A stretch of DNA of 64,000 nucleotides from SFEL01 sp963640685. Its GTDB lineage: Bacteria; Bacillota; Clostridia; Christensenellales; CAG-138. A program made the position numbers and the translations under genes. Where the stretch lies: contig CAVIAA010000002.1 of the NCBI GenBank assembly GCA_963640685.1, positions 1 through 64,000 of the forward strand. The letters run 5' to 3'. This document shows, in pieces, positions 8,243-16,922 of this stretch. The notes under the pieces are model-generated. The model was given only the letters and a program-made list of their open reading frames with translations, was not told where the DNA came from and ran no database searches. The first letter of the stretch is position 1; every line of letters starts with the position of its first letter.

Positions 8243-8974
8243 TCATATCACTATCCCGCCGTTTACGTTCAGCACCGCGCCGGTTATAAACCGCGCTTTG
8301 TCAGAGGCGAGGTAGTATATCGCCTCTGCCGCCTCCTCGGGGGTGCCGATTCGGCAAAGTGGTGTCTCCTCCGCAAGCGCGGCAAGGTCGGCCTCGCTAA
8401 GCCTTGCGTTCATATCGGTCGTGATGACGCCGGGCGCTACGCAGTTCACCCGTATTCCGGAGGGGCCAAGTTCCTTTGCAAGCGCCTTTGTGAACCCTAT
8501 CACTGCCGCCTTTGAGGCGGAATAGGCCACCTCGCAGCTCCCTCCCGTAATGCCCCACATCGAGGACAGGTTGACTATGCTTCCCCGCTTTCGCGATATC
8601 ATCCCGGACAGAACGGCACGGCAGCAGTTATACGCGCCGTTTACGTTTACGGCAAAAACCCTGCTCCATTCCTCCGGCGAGGTATCGGTAAACAGCCTGT
8701 CGCAGGCTATGCCGGCGTTGTTTATGAGCACATCGACAGGGCCAAGCTGCGCCTCGGCCTCCTTTATCATATCTCTGCAGCGGTCGAAATCCGAAACGTC
8801 GCCCCTTATGGCAACGGCAAAGCCGCCGCTCTCTTTTATATTGCGAACAAGCTCCAGAGACTCCTTCTCCGAGCTGTTGTAGTTAACGGCAGTTAAATAG
8901 CCGTGCCGGGCAAAAAGCAGCGCCGTGGCTCTGCCGATGCCCCTTGATGCGCCGGTTATGAATACGGCAGGCAT
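8243..8974 (-). CDS. SDR-family 3-oxoacyl-ACP reductase-like oxidoreductase
   Basis: Classical 243 aa short-chain dehydrogenase, NAD(P)(H)-dependent. It shows T-G-A-S-R-G-I-G (residues 7-14) for the nucleotide, N-N-A-G near 87, catalytic Ser in V-N-L-S-S-M near 138 and Y-S-A-S-K near 151-155, and the closing G-A-V-L-N-V-N-G-G. This is the FabG-like layout, so beta-ketoacyl-ACP reduction is plausible, and the neighbouring acpP fits. However, FabG-like SDRs also act on sugars and steroids and the gene is not in a fab operon, so the substrate is open. GAGAGGT lies 9 bases before the ATG. It runs convergent to acpP. Confidence 0.85.
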   Translation of the reverse strand: MPAVFITGASRGIGRATALLFARHGYLTAVNYNSSEKESLELVRNIKESGGFAVAIRGDVSDFDRCRDMIKEAEAQLGPVDVLINNAGIACDRLFTDTSPEEWSRVFAVNVNGAYNCCRAVLSGMISRKRGSIVNLSSMWGITGGSCEVAYSASKAAVIGFTKALAKELGPSGIRVNCVAPGVITTDMNARLSEADLAALAEETPLCRIGTPEEAAEAIYYLASDKARFITGAVLNVNGGIVI

Positions 8975-9094
8975 GATGATTCACCTCTCAAGCATTGTAT
9001 CAGCCTTAGATTATCACAAAATGCGGGTAATGACCATGCAAAGCGTTGATAAAGTTCTGCCGTGGGATTAAAATACCTTGGGGTGATCAAAAGC

Positions 9095-10672
9095 ATGTAC
9101 GAATACGTTATAAAAAACGCCAGAATAATCGACGGGAGCGGCCGGCCAGCTTTTAGCGGCAGCGTTGCGATAGAAAACGGGCGCATAGCCAAGGTCGGGT
9201 CGGAGCTCGCCGCGGCAGCGGTAATAGACGCCGAGGGCAGGACGCTTACGCCGGGCTTTATAGACATACACCGCCACGGCGACGCGGCGGCGTTTCGCCG
9301 CGGCTTTGGCAGGCTGGAGCTTAGCCAGGGGCTGACGACGATAGTCAACGGCAACTGCGGCATGAGCGCCGCGCCTGTGGACAGGGGCAATAAGGGGCTG
9401 CTGAATTATTTGCGCCCCGTGCTCGGCGATATACCGCCGGAGGCAGATACGGATACTATGGCGGCGTACCTTGGCTCACTCGGCAAAAGGCAGCTGCCGC
9501 TGAACGTTGGCACGCTGTCCGGCTGCGGCGTGATATGGTCGTCAGTTCTTTCGGGCGAGCATCCCTCGGATGAGGAAATAAAGCGCTTTAACAGGCTGCT
9601 GGAAAGGGAGCTCGGCTTTGGCGCGCTCGGCGTGTCTCTTGGCCTTGGCTATGCGCCGGAGTGCTTTTTGACAACGAGGGAGCTTATACGCGGGCTTGCG
9701 CCGCTCAAAAACAGCAGCATACCCATAACGTTTCATATGCGGCAGGAGGGGGACGGCGTCTGCGATGCAGTCCGCGAGGTTATCGAGATAGGCGAAGCAC
9801 TGAACGCGCACGTTCATATAAGCCACCTGAAGACGATGGGCAGGAGAAACTGGGGCAGGAGGATACCCGAGGCGCTGGGGCTCATGGCCGCGGCTAGGGA
9901 ACGGGGACTAAATATAGGCTGCGATGTTTACCCGTATACGGCAGGCTCCACGCAGCTTATGCATATACTGCCGCCGGAGTTTATCGAGGGCGGAGTCGGC
10001 GAGCTTATCCGCAGGCTTAAAAGCACAGATGAACGGAAAAAGCTGCGGGAGCTTATAGAGACCGGCTGCGACGGCTTTGACAATATTGCCGGCATGGTCG
10101 GCTGGGACAATATAATAATGTCCACCGTGAGCACGGAGCAAAACAAGCGCTTTGAGGGGATGACGGTAGAGGCTGCAGCTGTTGAGCGGGGAGAGGACCC
10201 CTTGGATTGCGTCTGCGATATGCTCATGGAGGAGAACGGCGCCATAACCATGATAGACTTTATCACCTGCGAGGAAGATATAGCCCGCATACTTAACAGC
10301 GGCTTTGCAAGCGTGATATCAGATTCGATATACCCTGCATCCGGCAGGCCGCACCCAAGGCTTTACGGCACATATGCGAGGATAATACAGCGCTTTGTGC
10401 TGCAAAGAAAGGATATATCGCTTGAGGCGGCGGTTCGGGCAATGACGTCGCTTCCGGCAGGGGTCATGGGGCTTCCTAATAAGGGGCTTATAGCCGAGGG
10501 CATGGATGCGGACATAAATCTGTTTTACCCGGAAAGGATCGCGGAGACCGGCAGCTACGGCGAACCCGATAAGTATGCCGAGGGCATGGACTACATGTTC
10601 GTGAACGGAAAACCGGCCATTGAGCAGGGAAAAATGGCAGCCAAGGGATCGGGACGGGTAATAATGAGATAG
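9095..10672 (+). CDS. N-acyl-D-amino-acid deacylase family amidohydrolase
   Basis: A 525 aa zinc amidohydrolase of the D-aminoacylase family, which frees D-amino acids from N-acyl derivatives in the cytosol. The metal motif P-G-F-I-D-I-H-R-H-G is at about 55-65, the family block G-L-T-T-I-V-N-G-N-C-G-M-S at about 80-95, I-S-H-L-K-T-M near 245, and C-D-V-Y-P-Y-T-A-G-S near 280. The start at 9095 (GGGGTGATC upstream) begins with the usual small beta domain (I-I-D-G-S-G). It lies 173 bp upstream of ygeY, which has its own promoter, so cotranscription is uncertain. In related clusters a dihydropyrimidinase-type hydrolase occupies a similar place, so the natural substrate may not be an acyl-D-amino acid. 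Confidence 0.8.
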   Translation: MYEYVIKNARIIDGSGRPAFSGSVAIENGRIAKVGSELAAAAVIDAEGRTLTPGFIDIHRHGDAAAFRRGFGRLELSQGLTTIVNGNCGMSAAPVDRGNKGLLNYLRPVLGDIPPEADTDTMAAYLGSLGKRQLPLNVGTLSGCGVIWSSVLSGEHPSDEEIKRFNRLLERELGFGALGVSLGLGYAPECFLTTRELIRGLAPLKNSSIPITFHMRQEGDGVCDAVREVIEIGEALNAHVHISHLKTMGRRNWGRRIPEALGLMAAARERGLNIGCDVYPYTAGSTQLMHILPPEFIEGGVGELIRRLKSTDERKKLRELIETGCDGFDNIAGMVGWDNIIMSTVSTEQNKRFEGMTVEAAAVERGEDPLDCVCDMLMEENGAITMIDFITCEEDIARILNSGFASVISDSIYPASGRPHPRLYGTYARIIQRFVLQRKDISLEAAVRAMTSLPAGVMGLPNKGLIAEGMDADINLFYPERIAETGSYGEPDKYAEGMDYMFVNGKPAIEQGKMAAKGSGRVIMR

Positions 10673-10740
10673 ATGCCTGCCGCGGCGAGCTGCCACATAA
10701 AAATATTTTGCGAAAACCTGAATAATTTTTAGGTTTTAGA

Positions 10741-10769
10741 TTGAAATTGCCATTGCGCCGTTATATAAT
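10741..10769 (+). promoter_or_regulatory. Sigma-A promoter of ygeY-ygeW
   Basis: TTGAAA (10741-10746), a 17-base spacer and a perfect TATAAT (10764-10769), 77 bases before the ygeY ATG. Its position inside the longer open frame supports the later ygeY start. Confidence 0.75.
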
Positions 10770-10845
10770 TATCAATAGAAAAAGCAGGACGCTCTCACGA
10801 GGCGTATATCGGCTAAATACACCACAGACGAATGAAAGGAAAGAC

Positions 10846-12219
10846 ATGATGGACTACGAAGGCGTAAAGAAGGCGGCACAGGGCTATATACCCGACATGA
10901 CCCGATTCCTCAGGGATCTTATTGCCATCCCCAGCGAGAGCTGCGAGGAAGAGGGCGTTGTAAAGCGCACCATAGAGGAAATGAAAAAGCTCGGCTTCGA
11001 TAAGGCTGAGATCGACCCGCAGGGCAACGCTCTGGGCTGGATGGGTACTGGCGACAAGATCATAGCCTTTGACGGACATATCGACACCGTAGGCATCGGC
11101 AACATCGAAAACTGGACGCACGATCCCTATAAGGGATACGAGACCGACGAGATAATCTACGGCCGCGGCGGCTCCGATCAGGAGGGCGGCGTGGTATCCG
11201 CCGTATACGGCGCAAAGATAATGAAGGATATGGGGCTCATACCCGAGGGATACAAGATACTGGTGGTCGCCTCCGTTCAGGAGGAGGACTGCGACGGCCT
11301 CTGCTGGCAGTACATATACAACGAGGACAAGGTCGTTCCGGAGTTTGTGGTATCCACAGAGCCTACTGACGGCGGCGTATACCGCGGCCATCGCGGACGC
11401 ATGGAGATAAGGGTCGACGTAAAGGGCGTATCCTGCCACGGCTCCGCTCCTGAGCGCGGCGACAACGCCATATACAAGATGGCCGACATACTCGAAAACG
11501 TTCGCGCACTGAACGAGAACGACGCCAATGAGGGCACCGAGATAAAGGGTCTTGTAAAGATGCTGGATCCCAAATACAACCCCGAGCATTGGGAGGATGC
11601 CCGCTTCCTTGGCCGCGGCAGCATCACCGCATCCCAGATTTTCTATACCTCTCCCTCCCGCTGCGCCGTTGCGGATTCCTGCGCAGTGTCGCTTGACCGC
11701 CGCATGACCGCGGGCGAAACCTGGGATTCCTGCCTTGAGGAGATACGCAACCTGCCCGCCTGCAAGAAGTACGAGAAGGATGTCAAGGTCTCCATGTATA
11801 TGTATGACCGTCCCGCTTGGACAGGGCTGGTATATGAGACCGAGTGCTACTTCCCAACTTGGATAAATAAGGAAACTGCAGCGCATGTTCAGGCCGTTGC
11901 GGATGCACACAAGGCGCTCTTTGGCGATGAGCGCATAGGCGCGCCATCCGCTATGGATAAGCGTCACCGCCCGCTGATAGACAAATGGACCTTCTCCACA
12001 AACGGCGTATCCATACAGGGTCGCTACGGCATACCCTGTGTAGGCTTCGGCCCCGGCGCGGAGAGTCAGGCTCATGCCCCGAACGAGATCACCTGGAAGC
12101 AGGATCTTGCGACCTGCGCCGCGGTGTATGCCCTCACTCCCTCGATGTACAAGAGCGAGAACAAGACCGATGACGTTTGCCAGTTCCGCGCAGGCAAGAC
12201 CAACAACAATATTCGCTAA
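10846..12219 (+). CDS. ygeY: YgeY family M20-type metallohydrolase
   Basis: A 457 aa cytosolic M20/ArgE-fold amide hydrolase closely resembling E. coli YgeY. Metal ligands are visible: His78 and Asp80 (D-G-H-I-D-T-V-G), Asp111 (G-S-D-Q-E-G-G), the E-E pair 146-147 (V-Q-E-E-D-C-D-G), Glu172 (S-T-E-P-T-D) and a late His in Q-A-H-A-P-N-E. The S-P-S-R-C-A-V-A-D-S-C block is characteristic. AAAGGAAAG precedes tandem ATG codons at 10846/10849. ygeW follows after 37 bp. In E. coli, ygeW-ygeX-ygeY belong to the selenium-linked purine/hydantoin cluster now tied to anaerobic urate breakdown; deacylation or decarbamoylation in that route is inferred, not proven here. Confidence 0.92.
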   Translation: MMDYEGVKKAAQGYIPDMTRFLRDLIAIPSESCEEEGVVKRTIEEMKKLGFDKAEIDPQGNALGWMGTGDKIIAFDGHIDTVGIGNIENWTHDPYKGYETDEIIYGRGGSDQEGGVVSAVYGAKIMKDMGLIPEGYKILVVASVQEEDCDGLCWQYIYNEDKVVPEFVVSTEPTDGGVYRGHRGRMEIRVDVKGVSCHGSAPERGDNAIYKMADILENVRALNENDANEGTEIKGLVKMLDPKYNPEHWEDARFLGRGSITASQIFYTSPSRCAVADSCAVSLDRRMTAGETWDSCLEEIRNLPACKKYEKDVKVSMYMYDRPAWTGLVYETECYFPTWINKETAAHVQAVADAHKALFGDERIGAPSAMDKRHRPLIDKWTFSTNGVSIQGRYGIPCVGFGPGAESQAHAPNEITWKQDLATCAAVYALTPSMYKSENKTDDVCQFRAGKTNNNIR

Positions 12220-12256
12220 GCCAAAATTTATTTAAAATATCACATGGAGGAAAAAG

Positions 12257-13453
12257 ATGAGCAACGTTAAGCAGTTTACCGACAAGCTGGAAAAGCTGAA
12301 CTACGAGAATATGTACAATGGTGACTTCTTCCTTACCTGGGAGAAGACGGACGATGAGATCCAGGCCGTATACGAGGTGGCCGACGCCCTCAGGCGCCTT
12401 CGCGAGAACAACGTTTCCACCAAAATATTTGACAGCGGCCTCGGAATAAGCCTGTTCAGGGACAATTCCACCCGTACCCGCTTCTCATTTGCTTCTGCCT
12501 GCAACCTGCTGGGTCTCGAGGTTCAGGATCTGGACGAGGGCAAGAGCCAGATAGCCCACGGCGAGACGGTTCGCGAGACCGCGAACATGATCTCCTTCAT
12601 GGCGGACGTTATCGGTATTCGCGACGATATGTACATCGGCAAGGGCAACACCTACATGCACAGCGTTGTCGATGCCGTAACTCAGGGCAACAAGGACGGC
12701 GTGCTTGAGCAGAAGCCAACCCTCGTAAACCTCCAGTGCGACATAGACCATCCCACTCAGATACTTGCGGACAGCCTCCATGTGATACATGAGTTGGGCG
12801 GCATAGAGAACCTCAAGGGCAAGAAGCTGGCCATGACCTGGGCATATTCCCCCAGCTACGGCAAACCCCTCTCCGTGCCTCAGGGCGCGATAGGCCTCTT
12901 TACCCGTCTCGGCATGGACGTTACCCTTGCTTACCCCGAGGGCTACGAGGTAATGGACGATGTAGTTGAGGTTGCCAAGAAGAACGCCGAGAAAGCCGGC
13001 AGCAAGTTCGAGATAACCAACGACATGAAGGAAGCCTTTAAGGATGCGGATGTCGTATACCCCAAGAGCTGGGCTCCCTTCAAGGCGATGGAGGAGCGCA
13101 CCGAGCTTTACGGCAATGGCGATATGGACGGCATAAAGGCTCTTGAAAAGAGGCTGCTTGCGCAGAACGCCGAGCACAAGGACTGGGAATGCACCGAGGA
13201 AATGATGTCCCTGACCAAGGACGGCAAGGCGCTGTATCTGCACTGCCTGCCTGCCGATATCACCGATGTATCCTGCGAGCACGGCGAGGTAGCCGCTACG
13301 GTATTCGATCGCTATCGCGATCCGCTGTATAAGGAAGCCTCCTTCAAGCCCTATATCATCGCCGCTATGATATTCCTTGCAAAGGTAAAGAATCCCGTAG
13401 CCAAGCTGAAGGAGCTTGAGAACGCCGCCAAGAAGCGCCAGAACGTAGACTAA
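12257..13453 (+). CDS. ygeW: Knotted carbamoyltransferase YgeW
   Basis: A 398 aa transcarbamylase of the YgeW subfamily (aspartate/ornithine carbamoyltransferase fold, substrate unresolved). The carbamoyl-phosphate loop S-T-R-T-R is at about residues 74-78, a H-P-T-Q-I-L-A-D-S block near 170, and the C-terminal H-C-L-P-A-D-I motif near 328. The long Q-D-L-D-E-G-K-S-Q-I-A-H-G-E-T segment matches YgeW rather than ArgF or PyrB. GGAGG lies 8 bases before the ATG. It is cotranscribed with ygeY and ends at a strong terminator. Known association: ygeW/ygeY occur together in bacteria that ferment purines or ureido compounds. The ygeX partner is not in the window. Confidence 0.92.
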   Translation: MSNVKQFTDKLEKLNYENMYNGDFFLTWEKTDDEIQAVYEVADALRRLRENNVSTKIFDSGLGISLFRDNSTRTRFSFASACNLLGLEVQDLDEGKSQIAHGETVRETANMISFMADVIGIRDDMYIGKGNTYMHSVVDAVTQGNKDGVLEQKPTLVNLQCDIDHPTQILADSLHVIHELGGIENLKGKKLAMTWAYSPSYGKPLSVPQGAIGLFTRLGMDVTLAYPEGYEVMDDVVEVAKKNAEKAGSKFEITNDMKEAFKDADVVYPKSWAPFKAMEERTELYGNGDMDGIKALEKRLLAQNAEHKDWECTEEMMSLTKDGKALYLHCLPADITDVSCEHGEVAATVFDRYRDPLYKEASFKPYIIAAMIFLAKVKNPVAKLKELENAAKKRQNVD

Positions 13454-13470
13454 ATATACTTGCTGATACA

Positions 13471-13505
13471 AAAGCGCGGGGAGCCGAGTGCCCACCCGCG
13501 CTTTT
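13471..13505 (+). terminator. Rho-independent terminator of ygeY-ygeW
   Basis: AAAGCGCGGG pairs with CCCGCGCTTT around a 13-base loop, followed by TTAG. Confidence 0.8.
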
Positions 13506-13567
13506 AGCTTGGCAATAATGCGTTAACGCCGAGACGTATGAAGGATATGCAGCTCTCAGATGAACGT

Positions 13568-13596
13568 TTGCGTTTTTGCTTCAAATCCTGTAAAAT
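13568..13596 (+). promoter_or_regulatory. Promoter of the TetR gene
   Basis: TTGCGT (13568-13573), 17-base spacer, TAAAAT (13591-13596), 80 bases before the start codon. Confidence 0.6.
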
Positions 13597-13675
13597 AATA
13601 CAAATACACCAGACGCGAAAATGATCCGCGCGGGAGCGGCGCGAGGCTGATGTTCTATGGGAGGTGCAAGCTATT

Positions 13676-14230
13676 ATGTCACAGGTAACAAAGCGGGCGC
13701 TGGAGCAGTCGCTGAAGAATCTGCTGCTGAAAAAGCCGCTGACCAAAATTACCATAAATGACATCGCTGACGACTGCGGCATAAACCGCATGACCTTCTA
13801 TTACCATTTCAAGGACATTTATGATCTGGTCGAATGGTCCTGTCTTGAAGATGCCAGAAAGGCGCTCGATGAAAAAAAGACCTGCGAAACGTGGCAGCAG
13901 GGGCTTTTGCAGATATTTGAAGCCGTGCAGGAGAACAAGCCGTTTATTCTGAACGTTTACCGCTGCGTTCATAAAGAGCAGGTCGAAAAATACCTGCAGC
14001 CGCTCGTCGATAGGCTTTTACTGGACGTCATCAACGAGGAAGCCGGCAAAATGAATGTTAGGGACGAGGACAAGCAGTTCATCGCACAGATTTATTCGTA
14101 CATATTTATCGGGCTTATGTTGGACTGGATAAAGGACGATATGCGGGAGGATCCGCAGCAGATAGTGGACAGGCTTGCAAAGCTCATCAAGGGCTCTATG
14201 TCAGCGGCGCTCTCACGGTTCAAATTCTGA
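13676..14230 (+). CDS. TetR/AcrR family regulator (DhaS-like)
   Basis: A 184 aa transcription regulator. Residues 8-55 make the TetR DNA-binding domain, with I-T-I-N-D-I-A-D-D-C-G-I-N-R-M-T-F-Y-Y-H-F as the helix-turn-helix and recognition helix. The rest is a helical ligand domain resembling the DhaS-type C-terminal family. ATG at 13676 follows GGGAGGT by ten bases; a GTG four codons earlier is a less likely start. It sits directly upstream of, and in line with, oleate hydratase, and the gap holds two TTATCA-type inverted repeats, so control of ohyA is a reasonable inference. A fatty-acid ligand would fit but is not shown. Confidence 0.85.
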   Translation: MSQVTKRALEQSLKNLLLKKPLTKITINDIADDCGINRMTFYYHFKDIYDLVEWSCLEDARKALDEKKTCETWQQGLLQIFEAVQENKPFILNVYRCVHKEQVEKYLQPLVDRLLLDVINEEAGKMNVRDEDKQFIAQIYSYIFIGLMLDWIKDDMREDPQQIVDRLAKLIKGSMSAALSRFKF

Positions 14231-14300
14231 TTTTATCATTCCGGCAGATTTGATAAAAATTTATACGCTTTTAGGCTCCGTGATAAGTCTTTTATCACGG
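14231..14300. promoter_or_regulatory. Paired TTATCA inverted repeats, candidate TetR operators
   Basis: Two inverted repeats share the half-site TGATAA/TTATCA: TTTTATCA (14231-14238) with TGATAAAA (14251-14258), and the perfect 9-bp arm pair CCGTGATAA (14278-14286) with TTATCACGG (14292-14300). The second could also form an RNA hairpin but has no proper T-run, so I favour a protein-binding site. Confidence 0.55.
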
Positions 14301-14315
14301 GGCTTTGTGTGTTTA

Positions 14316-14343
14316 TTGCGGGTCGAGCGGTAAACGCTATAAT
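14316..14343 (+). promoter_or_regulatory. Promoter of oleate hydratase
   Basis: TTGCGG (14316-14321), a 16-base spacer and a perfect TATAAT (14338-14343), 46 bases before the ohyA start and just downstream of the inverted repeats. Confidence 0.6.
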
Positions 14344-14388
14344 AAAAACATCAAGAGAAAATTACAAGAACAACAGGAGGTTTTTGTT

Positions 14389-16182
14389 ATGTATTATTCC
14401 GCTGGCACTTACGAATCCTTTGCCCACCCCGAAAAGCCGAAGGATGTCGATAAAAAATCGGCTTACATCATCGGCACCGGTCTTGCCGGCCTGACCGCCG
14501 CCTTCTATCTTGTCCGCGACGGACAGATGAAGGGCGAACATATACACCTGCTTGAAAAGCTGGAGCTGGCAGGCGGCAGCTGCGACGGCCGAAAGGATAT
14601 CACCAAGGGCTTCTTTATGAGAGGCGGACGCGAGATGGACAACCATTTCGAGGTCATGTGGGATACCTTCCGCGACGTTCCCTCAATCGAGACCCCGGGC
14701 GTTTCCGTGCTGGATGAGTATTATTGGCTCAACAAGCACGACCCCAATTATTCTCTGTGCCGTGCGAGCGTGAACTGCGGCGAGGACGCCCATACCGATA
14801 AGCAGTTTAAGCTGGACAAGGATTCTGCAATGGCACTCTCAAAGCTGTTCCTGACCCCGGAAAAGGATCTTGAGGACAAAAAGATTTCCGATGTACTGCC
14901 GGAGTCCTTCTGGAGCACGAACTTCTGGCTTTACTGGCAGACCATGTTCGCTTTTCAGCGTTGGTCCAGCGCTCTGGAAATGAAGCGCTATCTCTGCCGC
15001 TATGTTCATCACATCGATGGTCTGCCGGATTTCAGCGCGCTGCGCTTCACCAAATATAACCAGTATGAGAGCATGATACTCCCGCTGGTGAAATATCTGG
15101 AGGCTCATGGCGTGCGCATAGAGTACGGCATGGATGTCAAGAATGTCGTCATCAAGACCGAGGGCGACAAGAAGACTGCCAAGCAGATAGTCTATATAAA
15201 GGATGGCCAGGAGCAGACTATCGACCTTATCGAGGACGACCTGGTGTTCATCACAAACGGCTGCTGCACCGATACATCCTGCTACGGCGATCAGACGCAT
15301 GCTCCAGACCTGTCAGGCGTAAAGAACGGCCGCGGCGAGTCGTGGGATATGTGGAAGGCCATCGCCGCTCAGGCGGAGCACGGCGAGTACGGCGATCCGG
15401 ATAACTTCTGCTCCGATGTGGATGCCACCAACTGGATGAGCGCAACCGTGGCTACTTCAAACGAGGAGATAATCCAGTATATTATGAATGTCTGCAAGCG
15501 TGATCCTCGCTCCGGCAAGGTAACGACCGGCGGCATAGTCACCGTCAAGGACAGCGTTGACAACTGGTATCTCTCTTGGACTATCAACCGTCAGCCTCAG
15601 TTCAAGTCGCAGGACAAGAACATGGTTCTCGTGTGGCTGTATTCGCTGAATACCAACAGGGAAGGCAACTATGTTAAGAAGGCCATGAGGGATTGCACAG
15701 GCGAGGAGGTCTGCCGTGAGTGGCTGTATCACATCGGCGTGCCGACCGACAGGATCGATGCTCTATCGCACGATGCCTGCAATACCACGACCTGCTTCAT
15801 GCCGTATATCAACGCCTTCTTCCAGCCCCGCAAGGAATCCGATAGACCCAAGGTCGTGCCTGATGGTGCCGTAAACTTTGCCTTCATCGGTCAGTTTGCC
15901 GAGACTCCGCGCGATACCATATTTACCACCGAGTATTCCATGCGCACCGGCATGGAGTCGGTCTACACTCTGCTGAACATCGACCGCGGTGTGCCGGAGG
16001 TCTGGGGCAGCAAGTACGATGTGAGGGAGCTGCTGCGCGCCTGCTATTATGCCATCGACAAGAAGCCGATAAGTGAGGTCAAGCTCTCCTTTGCCGAAAA
16101 AGAGATGCTTAAGGTCGTTTTGAGGAAGGTAAAGGGCACGGATATCGAGATACTGCTGAAGGAAAGCGGACTTATCGAGTAA
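14389..16182 (+). CDS. ohyA: Oleate hydratase (myosin-cross-reactive antigen family)
   Basis: A 597 aa FAD enzyme that adds water to the cis-9 double bond of unsaturated fatty acids, giving 10-hydroxy acids; in gut bacteria this detoxifies host or dietary oleate and linoleate. Visible: the FAD motif I-I-G-T-G-L-A-G-L at about residues 27-35, L-E-K-L-E-L-A-G-G-S-C-D-G near 58-70, the M-R-G-G-R-E-M-D-N-H block near 80, and F-I-T-N-G-C-C-T-D-T-S near 287. Length is normal for the family. AGGAGG lies 8 bases before the ATG at 14389. It has its own promoter and terminator and probably is controlled by the upstream TetR protein. Confidence 0.95.
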   Translation: MYYSAGTYESFAHPEKPKDVDKKSAYIIGTGLAGLTAAFYLVRDGQMKGEHIHLLEKLELAGGSCDGRKDITKGFFMRGGREMDNHFEVMWDTFRDVPSIETPGVSVLDEYYWLNKHDPNYSLCRASVNCGEDAHTDKQFKLDKDSAMALSKLFLTPEKDLEDKKISDVLPESFWSTNFWLYWQTMFAFQRWSSALEMKRYLCRYVHHIDGLPDFSALRFTKYNQYESMILPLVKYLEAHGVRIEYGMDVKNVVIKTEGDKKTAKQIVYIKDGQEQTIDLIEDDLVFITNGCCTDTSCYGDQTHAPDLSGVKNGRGESWDMWKAIAAQAEHGEYGDPDNFCSDVDATNWMSATVATSNEEIIQYIMNVCKRDPRSGKVTTGGIVTVKDSVDNWYLSWTINRQPQFKSQDKNMVLVWLYSLNTNREGNYVKKAMRDCTGEEVCREWLYHIGVPTDRIDALSHDACNTTTCFMPYINAFFQPRKESDRPKVVPDGAVNFAFIGQFAETPRDTIFTTEYSMRTGMESVYTLLNIDRGVPEVWGSKYDVRELLRACYYAIDKKPISEVKLSFAEKEMLKVVLRKVKGTDIEILLKESGLIE

Positions 16183-16209
16183 AAAATAAAAATTCAAATT
16201 CAGGATACG

Positions 16210-16248
16210 GATGCCGGTTCACAAGTTGTGCCGGCATCTGTTGTTATT
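16210..16248 (+). terminator. Terminator of oleate hydratase
   Basis: GATGCCGG (16210-16217) pairs with CCGGCATC (16231-16238), then TGTTGTTATTTT. Confidence 0.75.
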
Positions 16249-16369
16249 TTCCAACAGGAAAAATCACCGCAAGGGCAAATTCCGGGCAAAACAATAAATC
16301 CGAATAACCCTTTGTGTTTTTTTGCGCTCATTTGGGAACAATAAGGCAAAAAAGGAGCGTGATATACAA

Positions 16370-16921
16370 ATGAACCTGAACGGTAAGGGATATTATGCGG
16401 CTGCGGCAGCCGGGCTCGTTGTGCTTGCGGCGGGGCTGGGCTTCGGCTGCTTTACGGGAGATGGCTCGAACAGCAGAGAGAACCGAGCCGCAGAGGCGAC
16501 AGAGCCGGAGGAGATGGCTGCCGCGGCTGAGGAAAGGTTCGGCGTGACGACGGTAAACATATTCTCATGCGGTCACACGATAGAACAATATGAGGGCGAA
16601 AACGTGACAGCCGGCGAAGCCGAGGGAGAGATGAACAAATACGGCGGATACGATTATGAGCTCAAGGACGGCAGGATGACTCTTTACCGTGAGCTTGACT
16701 ACTGCTGCCCGGAGCACTACTTTACCGGGGAAAAGGACGGGAAGATAGCGGTATTCAAGACGAATGGCAATGGCTTCGAAAAAAACGAGGTCTGCCTGCT
16801 GAATGTGCCGGCAAGCGGGGAATATTCGGAGCTGGCACAGGGGATGAGCTTCAGCTCGCTGGAGGAGATAAACCTGTACATTGAGGGAATAGAGGGCTGC
16901 TGGGGGGAAGCAGAGGAATAA
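16370..16921 (+). CDS. BofC C-terminal domain-like exported protein
   Basis: A 183 aa protein with an N-terminal export/anchor segment (residues 8-26). The body shows features I associate with clostridial BofC-domain proteins: C-G-H-T near 65, a D-G-R-M-T-L-Y-R segment, C-C-P-E-H near 110, D-G-K-I-A-V-F-K and the closing L-A-Q-G-M-S-F-S-S-L-E-E-I. BofC in Bacillus is an intercompartmental signalling protein of the forespore that restrains SigK activation. In B. subtilis bofC sits just upstream of ruvAB; here the gene lies just upstream of ruvCAB, which supports the call. AAGGAG lies 12 bases before the ATG. Sequence similarity is weak, so treat as probable. Confidence 0.65.
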   Translation: MNLNGKGYYAAAAAGLVVLAAGLGFGCFTGDGSNSRENRAAEATEPEEMAAAAEERFGVTTVNIFSCGHTIEQYEGENVTAGEAEGEMNKYGGYDYELKDGRMTLYRELDYCCPEHYFTGEKDGKIAVFKTNGNGFEKNEVCLLNVPASGEYSELAQGMSFSSLEEINLYIEGIEGCWGEAEE

Positions 16922-16922
16922 G

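Noticed and set aside
10741..10845. N-terminal extension of YgeY
   Set aside because: The extension covers a consensus promoter and is not part of YgeY homologues.
10813..12075. Long open frame antisense to ygeY, and a similar one antisense to ygeW (12485-13495)
   Set aside because: The plus-strand frames match known families from end to end; the antisense products are low-complexity Leu/Ala/Tyr/Gly-rich and resemble nothing.
14278..14300. Rho-independent terminator after the TetR gene
   Set aside because: The 9-bp inverted repeat is perfect but is followed by GGGGCTTTGTG without a T-run, and its half-sites recur upstream, so an operator is likelier; a dual role cannot be excluded.
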